From: Bacteroidota bacterium
Lineage (GTDB): Bacteria; Bacteroidota; Bacteroidia; Sphingobacteriales; Sphingobacteriaceae
DNA: 64,000 nt
Assembly (NCBI GenBank): GCA_013288685.1
Contig: JABDBM010000002.1
Span: forward strand, 107,220-171,219
Reading direction: 5' to 3'
In this document: positions 8,720 through 17,966 of the stretch, in pieces
How positions within the stretch are numbered: position 1 is the first letter of the stretch
Layout: every line of letters starts with the position of its first letter
Notes under the pieces: generated by a model
The model's database searches: none
The model's input: the letters and a program-made list of their open reading frames with translations, nothing else
What the model was told of the DNA's origin: nothing
Made by a program: the position numbers and the translations under genes

Positions 8720-9682
8720 TTATTCCAGTGTGCCCAAGGTCATTAACTCTTCCCACCTGCACTTATCAAAGTCAATGGCAGCTACCTGTATTTGGTTATT
8801 ATTATCGGTCCAGGCAATCCAGGCAGTATTGTTAAAGCTGCATACAGCGGGCGAGAAATCACTCTCCACCCCTAATTGGGTCTGGCGCACAATTGAACGG
8901 TAACCGGCATCTAATTTTTGAACAAAAAGTTGCTTATACGTGTAACCACGATAACATACTACAATTTCGCCGCCGTCCGAAAAAGCCATGGCAGCCGGAC
9001 TGGCCGCGCTCATTCCGCCTATCTTTTTAACATGGTCTATCGTCATAGTCAAAACGCCATCGTGCAGATTATGGATAATAGTTCCACTATATAATTGATG
9101 CGTATTGTAATCTGTCCAAATAAGTTTATTGTCGATGCACTTCGGCGCAGTTAAGCTTTTTAGCACTTCGGTAGCCATGTAAACCGGGTTGCTGCTAAAG
9201 TTTATCCCGTCGTACGAGGTTGACCAGTTCAAGTTATTTCGTTTATCCTTGTAAATAAAACAACTTTCGTTACGGTAATGAACATCAGCCGGATCAGGAA
9301 AAAACGGAAAAATAGCCGGGCTGGAATCGGTTTTTATATCTGCTTCTAAAATATTTTTCGGCGCCAATTCATTAGCGACATTAATAGATACCATACCCAC
9401 CTTTCCCTCGTTTTCATCTACCCACGAAACGTTAATGCGGCTATCATAAATAAAAGGGTTAATAGATAACGACGGCGGGCAATTACTTTTGCGTCCGAGA
9501 TTCAGTATTTCACCGAACGTAATTTCTTCGCCTAAGAAAACCTGGGAAACAAAAATATCGTTTTCCATATTTATCCACGCAAGATAAGTGAGCTCCCCAA
9601 CTGTTTCGTCGAAATAAGAAACCATAGAAGGGCCAAATTTACTCTTCTGGTTGTTAAAGGCGGTAGTGTTAAACAAAGGCAT
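8720..9682 (-). CDS. Uncharacterised protein, probable beta-propeller
   Basis: 320 residues with no signal peptide or membrane segment. I do not recognise a named family. Recurrent strands of the type 'YLAWINMENDIFVSQV', 'INVSWVDENEGKVGMV', 'KLIWTDYNTHQLYSGT' and 'AWIAWTDNNNQIQVAA' recur at about 45-60 residue spacing, as in five- or six-bladed propellers of the sialidase or PLL-lectin style. It probably stays in the cytoplasm unless exported without a classical signal. It stands alone between convergent and same-strand neighbours; a gap of 117 bases separates it from the CLC gene upstream. Confidence 0.6.
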   Translation of the reverse strand: MPLFNTTAFNNQKSKFGPSMVSYFDETVGELTYLAWINMENDIFVSQVFLGEEITFGEILNLGRKSNCPPSLSINPFIYDSRINVSWVDENEGKVGMVSINVANELAPKNILEADIKTDSSPAIFPFFPDPADVHYRNESCFIYKDKRNNLNWSTSYDGINFSSNPVYMATEVLKSLTAPKCIDNKLIWTDYNTHQLYSGTIIHNLHDGVLTMTIDHVKKIGGMSAASPAAMAFSDGGEIVVCYRGYTYKQLFVQKLDAGYRSIVRQTQLGVESDFSPAVCSFNNTAWIAWTDNNNQIQVAAIDFDKCRWEELMTLGTLE

Positions 9683-9799
9683 AGTTGTGTGTTATTTTGC
9701 GGTAAAATTACCGGCAACAACATAAAACACCCTTAGTAATACCACGGGACTTGATGCGTAGTTTTACGCTTTAACTATTGATGATTGGGGAACTGCCCG

Positions 9800-11218
9800 T
9801 TAGGTAGGTCTGTTTCGCCTGGTATATAAATTATACTTCATTAATTTTTGATGTAAATATCCCCGGCGTTTCATCGCCAAAGCTAACGATGCGTCGCCAG
9901 CGGCATCGCCGTTGGAAATTTTTGAAACGGCAATTTGCTGCGAGCTGTATATTCCGGAATGCCCGCTAAAAAAATAGGCAGTGAAACATGCCACAGCAAA
10001 TAACAGTGCATGCTCGCCACCAAACAATTCAATACCCATAAAGGTGCAGGCGAGCGGCGTGTTGGTAGCCCCGGCAAAAACAGCGATAAAGCCGAGCGCG
10101 GCAAAAAGGCTTACCGGCGCATTTAATATAACAGATAAAGTATTGCCCAACGTTGCACCTATGTAAAACAAAGGCGTAACCTCGCCGCCCTTAAAACCGG
10201 TGCCAATGGTTAAAGTGGTGTAAATAGTCTTCCATAACCAGCTCCATGTATCGGCGCCACCGGGATGAAAGGCCGAGGGAATAGTTATGGCGCCGGGATA
10301 TTCTGCATCAACGCCTAAACTCAAATAATCAGGCTTACCGATAAGATATGTGAGCCCAATAATGATCACGCCTCCCGCAACCAGGATAAGCCATTTATGC
10401 TTGAATATTTTCTGAAAAACCGCTTTAATTTCATAAACCATCCCCGCAAAAAGATAGCTTGCCAGCCCAAAAAATGCAGAAGCAGCTATAACTTTTGCCA
10501 ACAGCAACAAATCAAAAGGTAACCAGGCCGACAACAAATACGGCGTTTTGGCGGCTTCAGTAATATGATAGGCCGTATGATGTATTCCTAAAGCCGATAC
10601 CGTAAAGTCAGCCACAACACTCGCAATAAGCGCAGGCAACATGGCGTCATATTGCATACTGCCAATAGTCAACACCTCCATTGCAAATACAGCACCGGTT
10701 AAAGGTGTTCCGAAAACAGCGCCAAAGCCCGCCGCTATCCCGGCAATTAAAACCATCCGCATATCAATTGCATTCAACTTAAACCAATTGCCAAACATGC
10801 CTGCAATACTCCCGCCTATTTGCACAGCGGTCCCCTCGCGTCCGGCCGAGCCGCCAAACAGATGTGTTATTACCGTGGTCAGCAAAATAACAGGTGCCAT
10901 TCGTTTGGGCACGCCTCCGCCTGGTTCATGTATTTCTTCCATTATCAGGTTATTCCCTTTTTCGGAGTTCTTGCCAACAAATTTGTAAATAAAATGGATC
11001 AGCACACCGGCAACGGGTAGCAGAAATAAAAGCCAGGTATGGCCAAATCTGAAATGGATGGCTGCACTAAGCAGCCATAAAAAAAATGCAACCACGCTCC
11101 CTATCGTGATGGCTATCGGTAAAATCAATACGGTCCAACGGGTTACGTGCTTAAGTACGCTAAAATGTTCGGAAGAGAATAGTGTCTTTGGCATGGAAAA
11201 AGTTCTGAAAATTTTCAT
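9800..11218 (-). CDS. CLC-F type fluoride/proton antiporter (EriC-F)
   Basis: 472 residues with 10-11 membrane helices, CLC fold. The usual GSGIP selectivity motif is replaced by GNNLI (88-92); GREGP is GREGT with the gating Glu128; and the third motif is GFKGGEVTPLF instead of GxFxP. As I recall the family, these three changes mark the fluoride-exporting CLC-F clade rather than chloride channels. Neighbouring text HLFGGSAGREGTAVQ and FGTPLTGAVFAMEVL agrees. A fluoride riboswitch lies directly upstream, which strongly supports the role of expelling toxic fluoride across the inner membrane. Start ATG at 11218 follows a hairpin that could hide the initiation region. Confidence 0.92.
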   Translation of the reverse strand: MKIFRTFSMPKTLFSSEHFSVLKHVTRWTVLILPIAITIGSVVAFFLWLLSAAIHFRFGHTWLLFLLPVAGVLIHFIYKFVGKNSEKGNNLIMEEIHEPGGGVPKRMAPVILLTTVITHLFGGSAGREGTAVQIGGSIAGMFGNWFKLNAIDMRMVLIAGIAAGFGAVFGTPLTGAVFAMEVLTIGSMQYDAMLPALIASVVADFTVSALGIHHTAYHITEAAKTPYLLSAWLPFDLLLLAKVIAASAFFGLASYLFAGMVYEIKAVFQKIFKHKWLILVAGGVIIIGLTYLIGKPDYLSLGVDAEYPGAITIPSAFHPGGADTWSWLWKTIYTTLTIGTGFKGGEVTPLFYIGATLGNTLSVILNAPVSLFAALGFIAVFAGATNTPLACTFMGIELFGGEHALLFAVACFTAYFFSGHSGIYSSQQIAVSKISNGDAAGDASLALAMKRRGYLHQKLMKYNLYTRRNRPT

Positions 11219-11261
11219 CTACAAACTATTGGGGCCACAATAATTGCAGCAAAGTTTGTAG
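11219..11261 (-). promoter_or_regulatory. Putative riboswitch expression platform hairpin
   Basis: On the minus strand CTACAAACT (11261-11253) begins at the last bases of the fluoride aptamer. It is the exact complement of AGTTTGTAG (11227-11219), which ends right before the ATG. Pairing would bury the translation start; aptamer folding with fluoride would compete for the shared CTAC bases. This is an inferred translational switch. Confidence 0.65.
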
Positions 11262-11312
11262 GCGCCATCAGCATTATGCGGTTTGTTAAATTAACGGGAA
11301 GACACCATTTCC
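11258..11312 (-). ncRNA. Fluoride riboswitch (crcB motif)
   Basis: Read on the minus strand, the element shows the crcB/fluoride consensus in order: GGAAATGGTGTCTTCC, then AACAAACCGC, then GCTGATGGCGCCTAC. The pseudoknot pairing GGTGTC with GGCGCC is fully satisfied with two G-U pairs, the GGAA/TTCC stem closes, and a short GCA-TAA-TGC stem stands in for P3. It lies 40 bases before the CLC-F start codon. In the known family fluoride binding turns the downstream exporter on. Confidence 0.93.
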
Positions 11313-11455
11313 TGACGTAAAAGTAGATATTTTTAAATTAAATCACAAATTTTCAATTTTTGGCAGGAAATGTTTTACGATAAAATCAAACTTTCCATTT
11401 ATTGGTATGTTCAATAAAAATCTATCTTAAAAACAACACAGGTTATTGCAAAAAA

Positions 11456-12898
11456 ATGATTAATTATCTGATACGTAAGATACAACCCGGCGTTAAATTT
11501 GTAGTGAAGCAAATCACAAGTCTTTTGCTCTTATTGTTACTTGCTCCGCTTCCGCTACTCGCTTTTCAACAGCCGTTACCAGGTCAACAAATTAATAAAG
11601 ACACTACGGTAAAACCGCCGGCAAAGCCGGATTATTTTGCCAGCAGGAAAAAGTTTGGCCGCTCGGCCCTGTTATTGGGCGTTGCTGAACTTACACCATG
11701 GACATTCGACCGGTTTATTGGAGGCGCTTATGATTATAAAGTGGACTTCGGGACAATAAAACACAATATAAATCTCAGAAACTGGGCATTTGACAACGAT
11801 CCCTTTGTAACCAACCAATTTGCACACCCCTTTCACGGCAGCACTTATTTTAACGCATTCAGGGCTAATGGTTATACTTTTTGGCAATCGGTACCGGCGC
11901 CTTTTGTGGGAAGTTACATCTGGGAGACACTGTCTGAGCGACAATCGCCCGCGCCGAACGATTTCATCAATACCAGCTTTGGCGGGGTTATATTAGGCGA
12001 AATGACGTTTCGCTTATCCACAAGGATTGTGAACAATCAAAGCAGGGGCTTTAAGCGCCAGGCTGCCGAAGCCGTGGCGTTACTAATTGATCCGATGAAT
12101 GGTCTCAATCGTATTATAAACGGGAAATGGGGCAAAGTGACACCTAACTCAAGCGAGCACGATTCATCGAAGGTATATGGCGAAATTGACATCGGCATGC
12201 GCCGGATCAACGGCTACAACAAAGCGGGTAACCTGGGATGGTACGGACATGCCAAATTACTATACGGCACGCCTGATGAAAACTACCGGGTACCGTTTAG
12301 CAATATTGCTATCAACGCCGAGTTTGGTAAAGACGACAGTACGGCAGTTAACGTAGTAAGTGCTTATGGTTCACTGGCGGGCTGGGAAGTTACGTCGACG
12401 GACAAGGTAGAGCAGGTGGCAGTTCTGTCGGCCAATTACGATTATATACATAACCAGCAGTTTTTTTATGGCGGTCAGAGCATAAAAATAAATCTGTACT
12501 CAGAATATGATCTCGCTAAAAAGATCAAGATCAACACCGTTATAAGTGCCGGGCCAATCATATTAGGCGCTGCTCCGGATATTTACCGCTATCACGGACG
12601 CGATTATGACTACGGCAGCGGCGCATCAGCAAGCGTATCGGCCGGTATAAAGTTCGACGACCGACTGTCCTATACTATTCACTATGGTACCGGTTGGCTC
12701 GGATCACTTAACGGCTATGCCTCCCATTATTTCATACATACAGTTTCCAGCGAGATTAGCGCCAAAATTATAGATGGCTTTTCGCTTGCCGGCGAACCCG
12801 GATATTTCAGCTTGAGCAGTTACTATAAAAACCATCCGGAACTCCATAAGAACTATCCTTATTTAAGGCTTTCAGCGAGGTATAGTGTGAATTTTTAA
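11456..12898 (+). CDS. DUF3943 domain outer-membrane or periplasmic protein
   Basis: The track begins at a TTG (11402); the ATG at 11456 is preferred, giving 480 residues that begin MINYLIRKIQPG and carry a hydrophobic export segment (SLLLLLLLAPLPLLA). The DUF3943 core is plain: 'NWAFDNDPFVTNQFAHPFHG', 'YFNAFRANGYTFW', 'SYIWETLSE' and 'FGGVILGEMTFR'. The C-terminal half has alternating aromatic strands ending in 'RLSARYSVNF', which looks like an outer-membrane barrel. Function is not established. It is divergent from the fluoride exporter gene and is followed 88 bases later by the S9 peptidase. Confidence 0.82.
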   Translation: MINYLIRKIQPGVKFVVKQITSLLLLLLLAPLPLLAFQQPLPGQQINKDTTVKPPAKPDYFASRKKFGRSALLLGVAELTPWTFDRFIGGAYDYKVDFGTIKHNINLRNWAFDNDPFVTNQFAHPFHGSTYFNAFRANGYTFWQSVPAPFVGSYIWETLSERQSPAPNDFINTSFGGVILGEMTFRLSTRIVNNQSRGFKRQAAEAVALLIDPMNGLNRIINGKWGKVTPNSSEHDSSKVYGEIDIGMRRINGYNKAGNLGWYGHAKLLYGTPDENYRVPFSNIAINAEFGKDDSTAVNVVSAYGSLAGWEVTSTDKVEQVAVLSANYDYIHNQQFFYGGQSIKINLYSEYDLAKKIKINTVISAGPIILGAAPDIYRYHGRDYDYGSGASASVSAGIKFDDRLSYTIHYGTGWLGSLNGYASHYFIHTVSSEISAKIIDGFSLAGEPGYFSLSSYYKNHPELHKNYPYLRLSARYSVNF

Positions 12899-12986
12899 CG
12901 GGAAGAAATGATGCAATGTAATTTTTCCGTTTCAAACGCATCCACCGATAAAATTTCATCATATTTAAAAGCTAATAATTTGCTTA

Positions 12987-15797
12987 ATGAAGAAATTTTT
13001 ACTTCCCCTACTCGCCTTATTCAGTTTTTTTTTCGCATCTGCCCAAAAAAATGTTAAAAAGCCGCTCGACCACTCGGTTTATGATGGCTGGCAGGCCATA
13101 GCCAACCAGCACATCAGCAGCGATGGCAATTGGGTGCTTTATGTGGTAAAACCGCAGGAAGGAGATGCTGATCTTTTTGTAAAGGATATTAAAAACAGCC
13201 GTCAGGTTAAAGTTGCGCGCGCTGATACCGGCCGAATTACTTCCGATTCGAAATATGCAGTGGTATTGATCAAACCTTTTTTTAAGGATACCCGCCTGGC
13301 TAAAATAAAAAAGAAGAAACAAAGCGAGTATCCAAAAGACTCTTTAGCAATAATAACACTGGATAAAAATCTGGTGGAAAAATTCCCTTACGTGCGCTCG
13401 TTTAAAATGGCCGAAAAGGCGTCCGTAGTGGCGTATTTATCGCCTTCAGATACCATCAGGAAACCTGCGGCATCAGATACGTCAAAAAAAGCCATTGCCA
13501 CCACGGTTGCGCCACCAGTACGTGAAGGCGCCGAACTTACAGTGCGTCAATTGTTAACCGGCGCAGCACGATCTTTTGACTATGTAACCGAATATCAGTT
13601 AAGCAAAAATGGCAAGTGGCTGGCTTTTTCGGTAACCGGGCCTAAGAAATCAAAAACTGTTAAATCGGGTTTATTTGTTTATGATATTGAGGGTGATAGC
13701 TTAAAAATGGTAAGCACCGGGCGGGGAAACTACCGTAACCTGATATTTGATGATGCAGGCATGCAGCTGGCTTTTACCGCCGAAAAGAATCCGGAAAAGG
13801 CTTTGGTAAAACCGTTTAAGCTTTACTATTACACTGCCGAAAAGGATAGTGCCGATATTATTGCTGCACCAAACTCAACCGGAATGCCCAAAAACTGGGC
13901 CGTTAGCGGTGACGGACGGGTGTACTTTAGCAAAAACGGAAGCAATTTATTTTTCGGCACCGCCCCAATCCCAAAGCCGATAGATACTACGATTGTTGAT
14001 TTTGAAGTAGCGAAACTGGATATCTGGAATTATAAAGACGACTACTTGCAACCCGAACAACTAAAAAACCTACAGCGCGACTTGAAACGCAGCTATCTGG
14101 CCATTATCCACCCGGCAGATGCCGGCAACAAATTGGTTCAACTTGGCGATCCTGATATCCGCGACATTATGGTGCCTGATAACAACAACGGGGATTTCGT
14201 ATTGGGTATATCAGACACCGGCGCCCGGGTACAATCGCAATGGGAAGGTGGATCGAACAAAGAAGCCTTTTTAATTAATACAAAAACCGGCGGGCGGACG
14301 CGTATCAATAACCGTTTAAAGGCCAGCTACAGCATTTCGCCGGGTGGTAATTACGTGGTTTGGTTTGATGCAAAAGACCAGAATTTCTATAGCTACGCTA
14401 TCACCACAGGCAAAAAGATAAATTTAACCGGCACTACGGGCGTAAAAATGGGTGATGAACAAAATGACGTACCTGATGACCCTGCTGATTACGGAATTGC
14501 CGGGTGGGAACAGAATGATAAAACCATATTATTGTACGACCGTTACGACATTTGGAGCATCGACCCGGCGACTGGTAAAGCCGTAAATTTCACTAATGGC
14601 ATAGGTCGAAAGGAAAAAATCATTTTCCGCTACCAAAACACAGATCCCGATCAAAAATTTATCCCGTCGCAAAAAGTGCTTTGGCTAATCGCTCAAAACG
14701 ACGAGAACAAACAATGGGGTTATTACAAAAAAGCATTGGGAAGCATAACGCCTCCCGAGAAAGTAGTAATGGCGCCAATAGGTTACAGTGCACTGATAAA
14801 AGCAAAGAATGCTGATAATTTTATCTACACCAAATTCAGCTATCAGCAGTCGCCGGATATTTATGTATCCACCGATTTTAAAAACGAGACTAAATTAAGC
14901 GCCATTAACCCGCAACAGGCCCAATACAACTGGGGCACTGCCGAATTGGTGCAATGGACAACACCAAAAGGCTACCATTCAAAAGGAATATTGTATAAGC
15001 CGGAAGATTTTGACCCGACTAAAAAATACCCGATGGTAGTTTATTTTTATGAAAAGCTATCCGAGGGTTTGTATAGCTATGTGCCGCCGGCTCCTACCCC
15101 ATCACGTTTACCCATTTCGTTTTTTGTGAGTAATGGTTATTTAGTTTTTGCGCCGGATATTAGTTATGAAACCGGGCACCCTGGTGCCTCCGCAGTAGAG
15201 TTCGTTAATTCGGGCGTTGAAACACTGAAGAAAAACGCCTGGGTAGATGGTGCGCATATTGGCATACAGGGCCAAAGCTGGGGCGGCTACCAGGTGGCGT
15301 ATTTAATTACCCAAACCAATATGTATGCAGCAGCCTGGGCGGGGGCACCAGTTGCCAACATGACCTCGGCTTACGGAGGTATTCGTTGGGAATCGGGCGT
15401 AAACAGGCAGTTTCAATACGAAAAAACGCAAAGCCGCATAGGTGCTACGCTGTGGGAAAAGCCTGATTTGTACATAGAAAACTCGCCGCTTTTTCATTTA
15501 CCGAAAGTAAAAACACCCGTGATGATTATGAGCAATGATGCTGATGGGGCCGTACCATGGTACCAGGGCATTGAGATGTTTACAGCCCTGCGCCGCTTGG
15601 GCAAGCCTGTTTGGTTACTGGAATATAATGGCGAAGCTCATAACCTGGTACTGCGCCAAAACCGTAAGGACATATCTATCCGTGAGCAGCAGTTTTTCGA
15701 TCATTTTTTGAAAGGAGCGCAAATGCCTGTTTGGATGGATAAAGGCGTGCCTGCTGTGGATAAAGGTAAGGATTGGGGATTTGAATTAGAGAAGTAG
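12987..15797 (+). CDS. Secreted S9 prolyl-oligopeptidase family serine peptidase
   Basis: 936 residues with a signal peptide ([19 protein letters not shown]). A beta-propeller region covers about residues 30-640 (WD40-like/PD40 strands such as '[14 protein letters not shown]' and '[14 protein letters not shown]'). The C-terminal alpha/beta hydrolase has the nucleophile in [11 protein letters not shown] (Ser764), Asp in [10 protein letters not shown] and His in YNGEAHNL. The family cleaves short peptides, often as dipeptidyl or acylaminoacyl peptidases, in the periplasm or at the surface. The length is normal for the long Bacteroidota group. A strong hairpin follows the stop. Confidence 0.93.
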   Translation: MKKFLLPLLALFSFFFASAQKNVKKPLDHSVYDGWQAIANQHISSDGNWVLYVVKPQEGDADLFVKDIKNSRQVKVARADTGRITSDSKYAVVLIKPFFKDTRLAKIKKKKQSEYPKDSLAIITLDKNLVEKFPYVRSFKMAEKASVVAYLSPSDTIRKPAASDTSKKAIATTVAPPVREGAELTVRQLLTGAARSFDYVTEYQLSKNGKWLAFSVTGPKKSKTVKSGLFVYDIEGDSLKMVSTGRGNYRNLIFDDAGMQLAFTAEKNPEKALVKPFKLYYYTAEKDSADIIAAPNSTGMPKNWAVSGDGRVYFSKNGSNLFFGTAPIPKPIDTTIVDFEVAKLDIWNYKDDYLQPEQLKNLQRDLKRSYLAIIHPADAGNKLVQLGDPDIRDIMVPDNNNGDFVLGISDTGARVQSQWEGGSNKEAFLINTKTGGRTRINNRLKASYSISPGGNYVVWFDAKDQNFYSYAITTGKKINLTGTTGVKMGDEQNDVPDDPADYGIAGWEQNDKTILLYDRYDIWSIDPATGKAVNFTNGIGRKEKIIFRYQNTDPDQKFIPSQKVLWLIAQNDENKQWGYYKKALGSITPPEKVVMAPIGYSALIKAKNADNFIYTKFSYQQSPDIYVSTDFKNETKLSAINPQQAQYNWGTAELVQWTTPKGYHSKGILYKPEDFDPTKKYPMVVYFYEKLSEGLYSYVPPAPTPSRLPISFFVSNGYLVFAPDISYETGHPGASAVEFVNSGVETLKKNAWVDGAHIGIQGQSWGGYQVAYLITQTNMYAAAWAGAPVANMTSAYGGIRWESGVNRQFQYEKTQSRIGATLWEKPDLYIENSPLFHLPKVKTPVMIMSNDADGAVPWYQGIEMFTALRRLGKPVWLLEYNGEAHNLVLRQNRKDISIREQQFFDHFLKGAQMPVWMDKGVPAVDKGKDWGFELEK

Positions 15798-15802
15798 CGT
15801 CG

Positions 15803-15864
15803 CAGGTGATTGATTCAAATATAATATTATCATTCGGAAATATTATATTTAAATCAATCACCAA
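15803..15864. terminator. Long AT-rich hairpin after the S9 peptidase gene
   Basis: The arm at 15805-15828 pairs with 15839-15862 over 24 positions with one mismatch around a 10-base loop. It begins GGTGATTGATT and ends AATCAATCACC. It sits eight bases after the peptidase stop and probably ends that transcript or protects its 3' end; no clear T-run follows. Confidence 0.6.
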
Positions 15865-15923
15865 ACCAATCAATAAAGGCAAAACTAATACCGTAAAGGA
15901 CTTTCAAGATTTCTGAAAACTGC

Positions 15924-16104
15924 TTAAATCAAAAAAATATCTTCACCCAATTTAACGCGTGGATCAAATTTGGCGGCTACACCCGCTGTGCGCCATGGAT
16001 TGATGCCCATTATAGCCAAAGTAAATTAGGCCGCTAACGTCTTATCAAACTGCATGGCATCGGTATTGTACGTTTCATGAGGTAGGTTTGTATGTAAGCG
16101 AAAT
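15924..16104 (-). pseudogene. Possible coding remnant, unidentified
   Basis: In one minus-strand frame the text 'LPHETYNTDAMQFDKTLAA', a single stop, then 'MGINPWRTAGVAAKFDPRVK' and 'LGEDIFLI' reads like protein. It may be the decayed tail of a gene lost between the S9 peptidase and the caspase-like gene. I cannot name the family. The rest of this roughly 400-base gap shows only AT-rich promoter-like sequence before 16211. Confidence 0.3.
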
Positions 16105-16210
16105 TATTTTTCACCAAACCCTTATTATTCATATTATTTTATATTATTTTTAGTGAGCCAATTATTTATAGTTAATAAATCAATACTTATAACCATCACT
16201 AAAATTAAAT

Positions 16211-17515
16211 ATGAAAACCTTTTTCCTTATTTTTTCATTAGCCGCTCTGTTATGTATAAAAACCTGTTTTGCCCAAAACTTTTACGAGGTTAAATGGACC
16301 GGCGATAAAATGGTTAAATACACAGGCTTTTTAATTTATAACAGCGATAACGATGCCCTTATGCGCGTGGGTTACACCGCAGACGGCGTTTACAGAGTGG
16401 CCGAATATAAAGTAAATTCCAAACACTTCACCTCACAGGATGGCACCAACTATTATATGATGGAGGGAAAAGACGCCCGTTTAGTGTATGGCGCAGCGGC
16501 CCACTCCTATTCTGCCGATAAATTTCTATTTGCTGATCTGGATGCTACACACCATTTTAAAAATCTGTTTACTTACGATGAAAACGACCTGAAGAAAAGC
16601 AATTTAGCTGATTTGATGAAACATGCCACCTGGCGAAAGCTTGATCCTAAGGTTGATTTTAACCAAACCTATATCCATGAGTTTTATGGCACCAACGAAC
16701 ATAACTATACTGCACTGCTCAGTTTGGTAAATACGCCAAAGGATTATTCAACCAGCAACGCTAAATTATATTTGGTAGTGGTAGCCAATACGCTTGATAA
16801 CAGTATAGGAACCGGCTGCGAGGTTGACCGGCGAAAATTAGTGAATGAAATGCACAGCATTGCCAGCGCCTTAAACATTGGCATTGAAGAGCATATAATA
16901 TACGGTTCTGATTTTAGCAGTGCCAATGTACTAAATACAATTGAGGCTATGCACCCATCGGCTGACGATATTGTGCTGTTTTTTTACCGCGGACATGGCT
17001 TCCGTTGGAATAATCAAAAAAGTTCCTGGCCGTCAATGTCAACCCGGATATCCTCGTATGATCCTTTTACCTATGTTAGTTTAGATGATGTTTACGCTAA
17101 AATTATAGCAAAAGGCGCCAGGCTCAATATGGTTTTTGGTGATTTATGCAACAGCGATGTAGGGATAGACAAGCCGGAAGTTACCAACCAGGGCACCAAT
17201 TCCCTGCAATCAAACTTCTATCCCGATGCTGATAAGTTGAAGAAATTATTTCTGCGCTCGAAAGGTAATTTAATGTCGGTTGCGGCAAGCCCGGGCGAAG
17301 TTTCATGGACAAGCGCTTATGACGGGGGCTTTTTTACTTCCAGCTTTTTTGAATCGTTACATGCCGAAATCGGAACGCTTTCGGGTTCAGGGAGTTGGAA
17401 AAACATCCTGATATCAACTATTAACAAAGCCAAATACAAATCGCAGTTTGCGTGCAACACCTGTTCGGTACAGAATGGAGAATATTATGTATCGGCAGAT
17501 TTAGACAATCAATGA
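16211..17515 (+). CDS. Secreted caspase-like (C14-type) protein
   Basis: 434 residues with a signal peptide (MKTFFLIFSLAALLCIKTCFA). The N-terminal 160 residues are uncharacterised beta-rich sequence. The caspase-fold domain runs from about 185 to 410: strand 'KLYLVVVANT', the His262 motif VLFFYRGHGFR, and the Cys313 motif NMVFGDLCNSD, which together form the expected His-Cys dyad. A possible mature-region Cys pair, ACNTC, lies near the end. Its stop overlaps the ATG of a small lipoprotein gene, so the two form a unit. Prokaryotic caspase relatives cut after basic residues and take part in signalling or cell death; this one is exported, so its role is unclear. Confidence 0.8.
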   Translation: MKTFFLIFSLAALLCIKTCFAQNFYEVKWTGDKMVKYTGFLIYNSDNDALMRVGYTADGVYRVAEYKVNSKHFTSQDGTNYYMMEGKDARLVYGAAAHSYSADKFLFADLDATHHFKNLFTYDENDLKKSNLADLMKHATWRKLDPKVDFNQTYIHEFYGTNEHNYTALLSLVNTPKDYSTSNAKLYLVVVANTLDNSIGTGCEVDRRKLVNEMHSIASALNIGIEEHIIYGSDFSSANVLNTIEAMHPSADDIVLFFYRGHGFRWNNQKSSWPSMSTRISSYDPFTYVSLDDVYAKIIAKGARLNMVFGDLCNSDVGIDKPEVTNQGTNSLQSNFYPDADKLKKLFLRSKGNLMSVAASPGEVSWTSAYDGGFFTSSFFESLHAEIGTLSGSGSWKNILISTINKAKYKSQFACNTCSVQNGEYYVSADLDNQ

Positions 17516-17964
17516 AAAGGCACAGCAGGTATGTGATGATATTGGGTTTAACGCTGCTTGGTTGTAGTTCGTTAAAAAACGGTGACGAAAAAAAAAGCAG
17601 CGTAATTTTATACAAAATTTCGGGCATGCCCGTTAGGGCTTTAAACTACAAGCCAAATACGCAGTATATTGATGACTACGAAGTACTAAACACCTATGCA
17701 GTAGGCGATAACGCTTCGGTTGGATTGAACAAAATCCTGTCGGCAGATTCATTAACGATAAAAGATATTCACCGGAGCTGCGATTTTTTTCCGGCTTATG
17801 CGTTAAAGTGGGTATCAGGTAAAGTAATATTAATCAGTTTATTGCCCTGTGCAAAAATACAGCGGATTAATAAACCAGCGGATGGATTATTAGCGGTAGA
17901 CGATATAAAACCACACAGTCAATTGGAAAATTGGGTGTTAAAAGTGGCCTCCGCCACTAAATAG
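17512..17964 (+). CDS. Small lipoprotein coupled to the caspase-like gene
   Basis: The track ORF starts at 17452, but the ATG at 17512 overlaps the previous stop (ATGA) and begins a lipoprotein signal, MKRHSRYVMILGLTLLGC, giving 150 residues. The mature part is hydrophilic with 'YKPNTQYIDDYEVLNTYAVG' and two Cys (HRSCDFFP, LLPCAKI) that could form a disulfide. I do not recognise the family. Its close coupling to the caspase-like gene suggests a joint function, for example as an anchor, inhibitor or substrate (inference). Confidence 0.75.
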   Translation: MKRHSRYVMILGLTLLGCSSLKNGDEKKSSVILYKISGMPVRALNYKPNTQYIDDYEVLNTYAVGDNASVGLNKILSADSLTIKDIHRSCDFFPAYALKWVSGKVILISLLPCAKIQRINKPADGLLAVDDIKPHSQLENWVLKVASATK

Positions 17965-17966
17965 TA

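Noticed and set aside
9800-11218. Ordinary chloride channel annotation for the CLC gene
   Set aside because: The GSGIP and GxFxP motifs are replaced and a fluoride riboswitch precedes the gene, favouring CLC-F.
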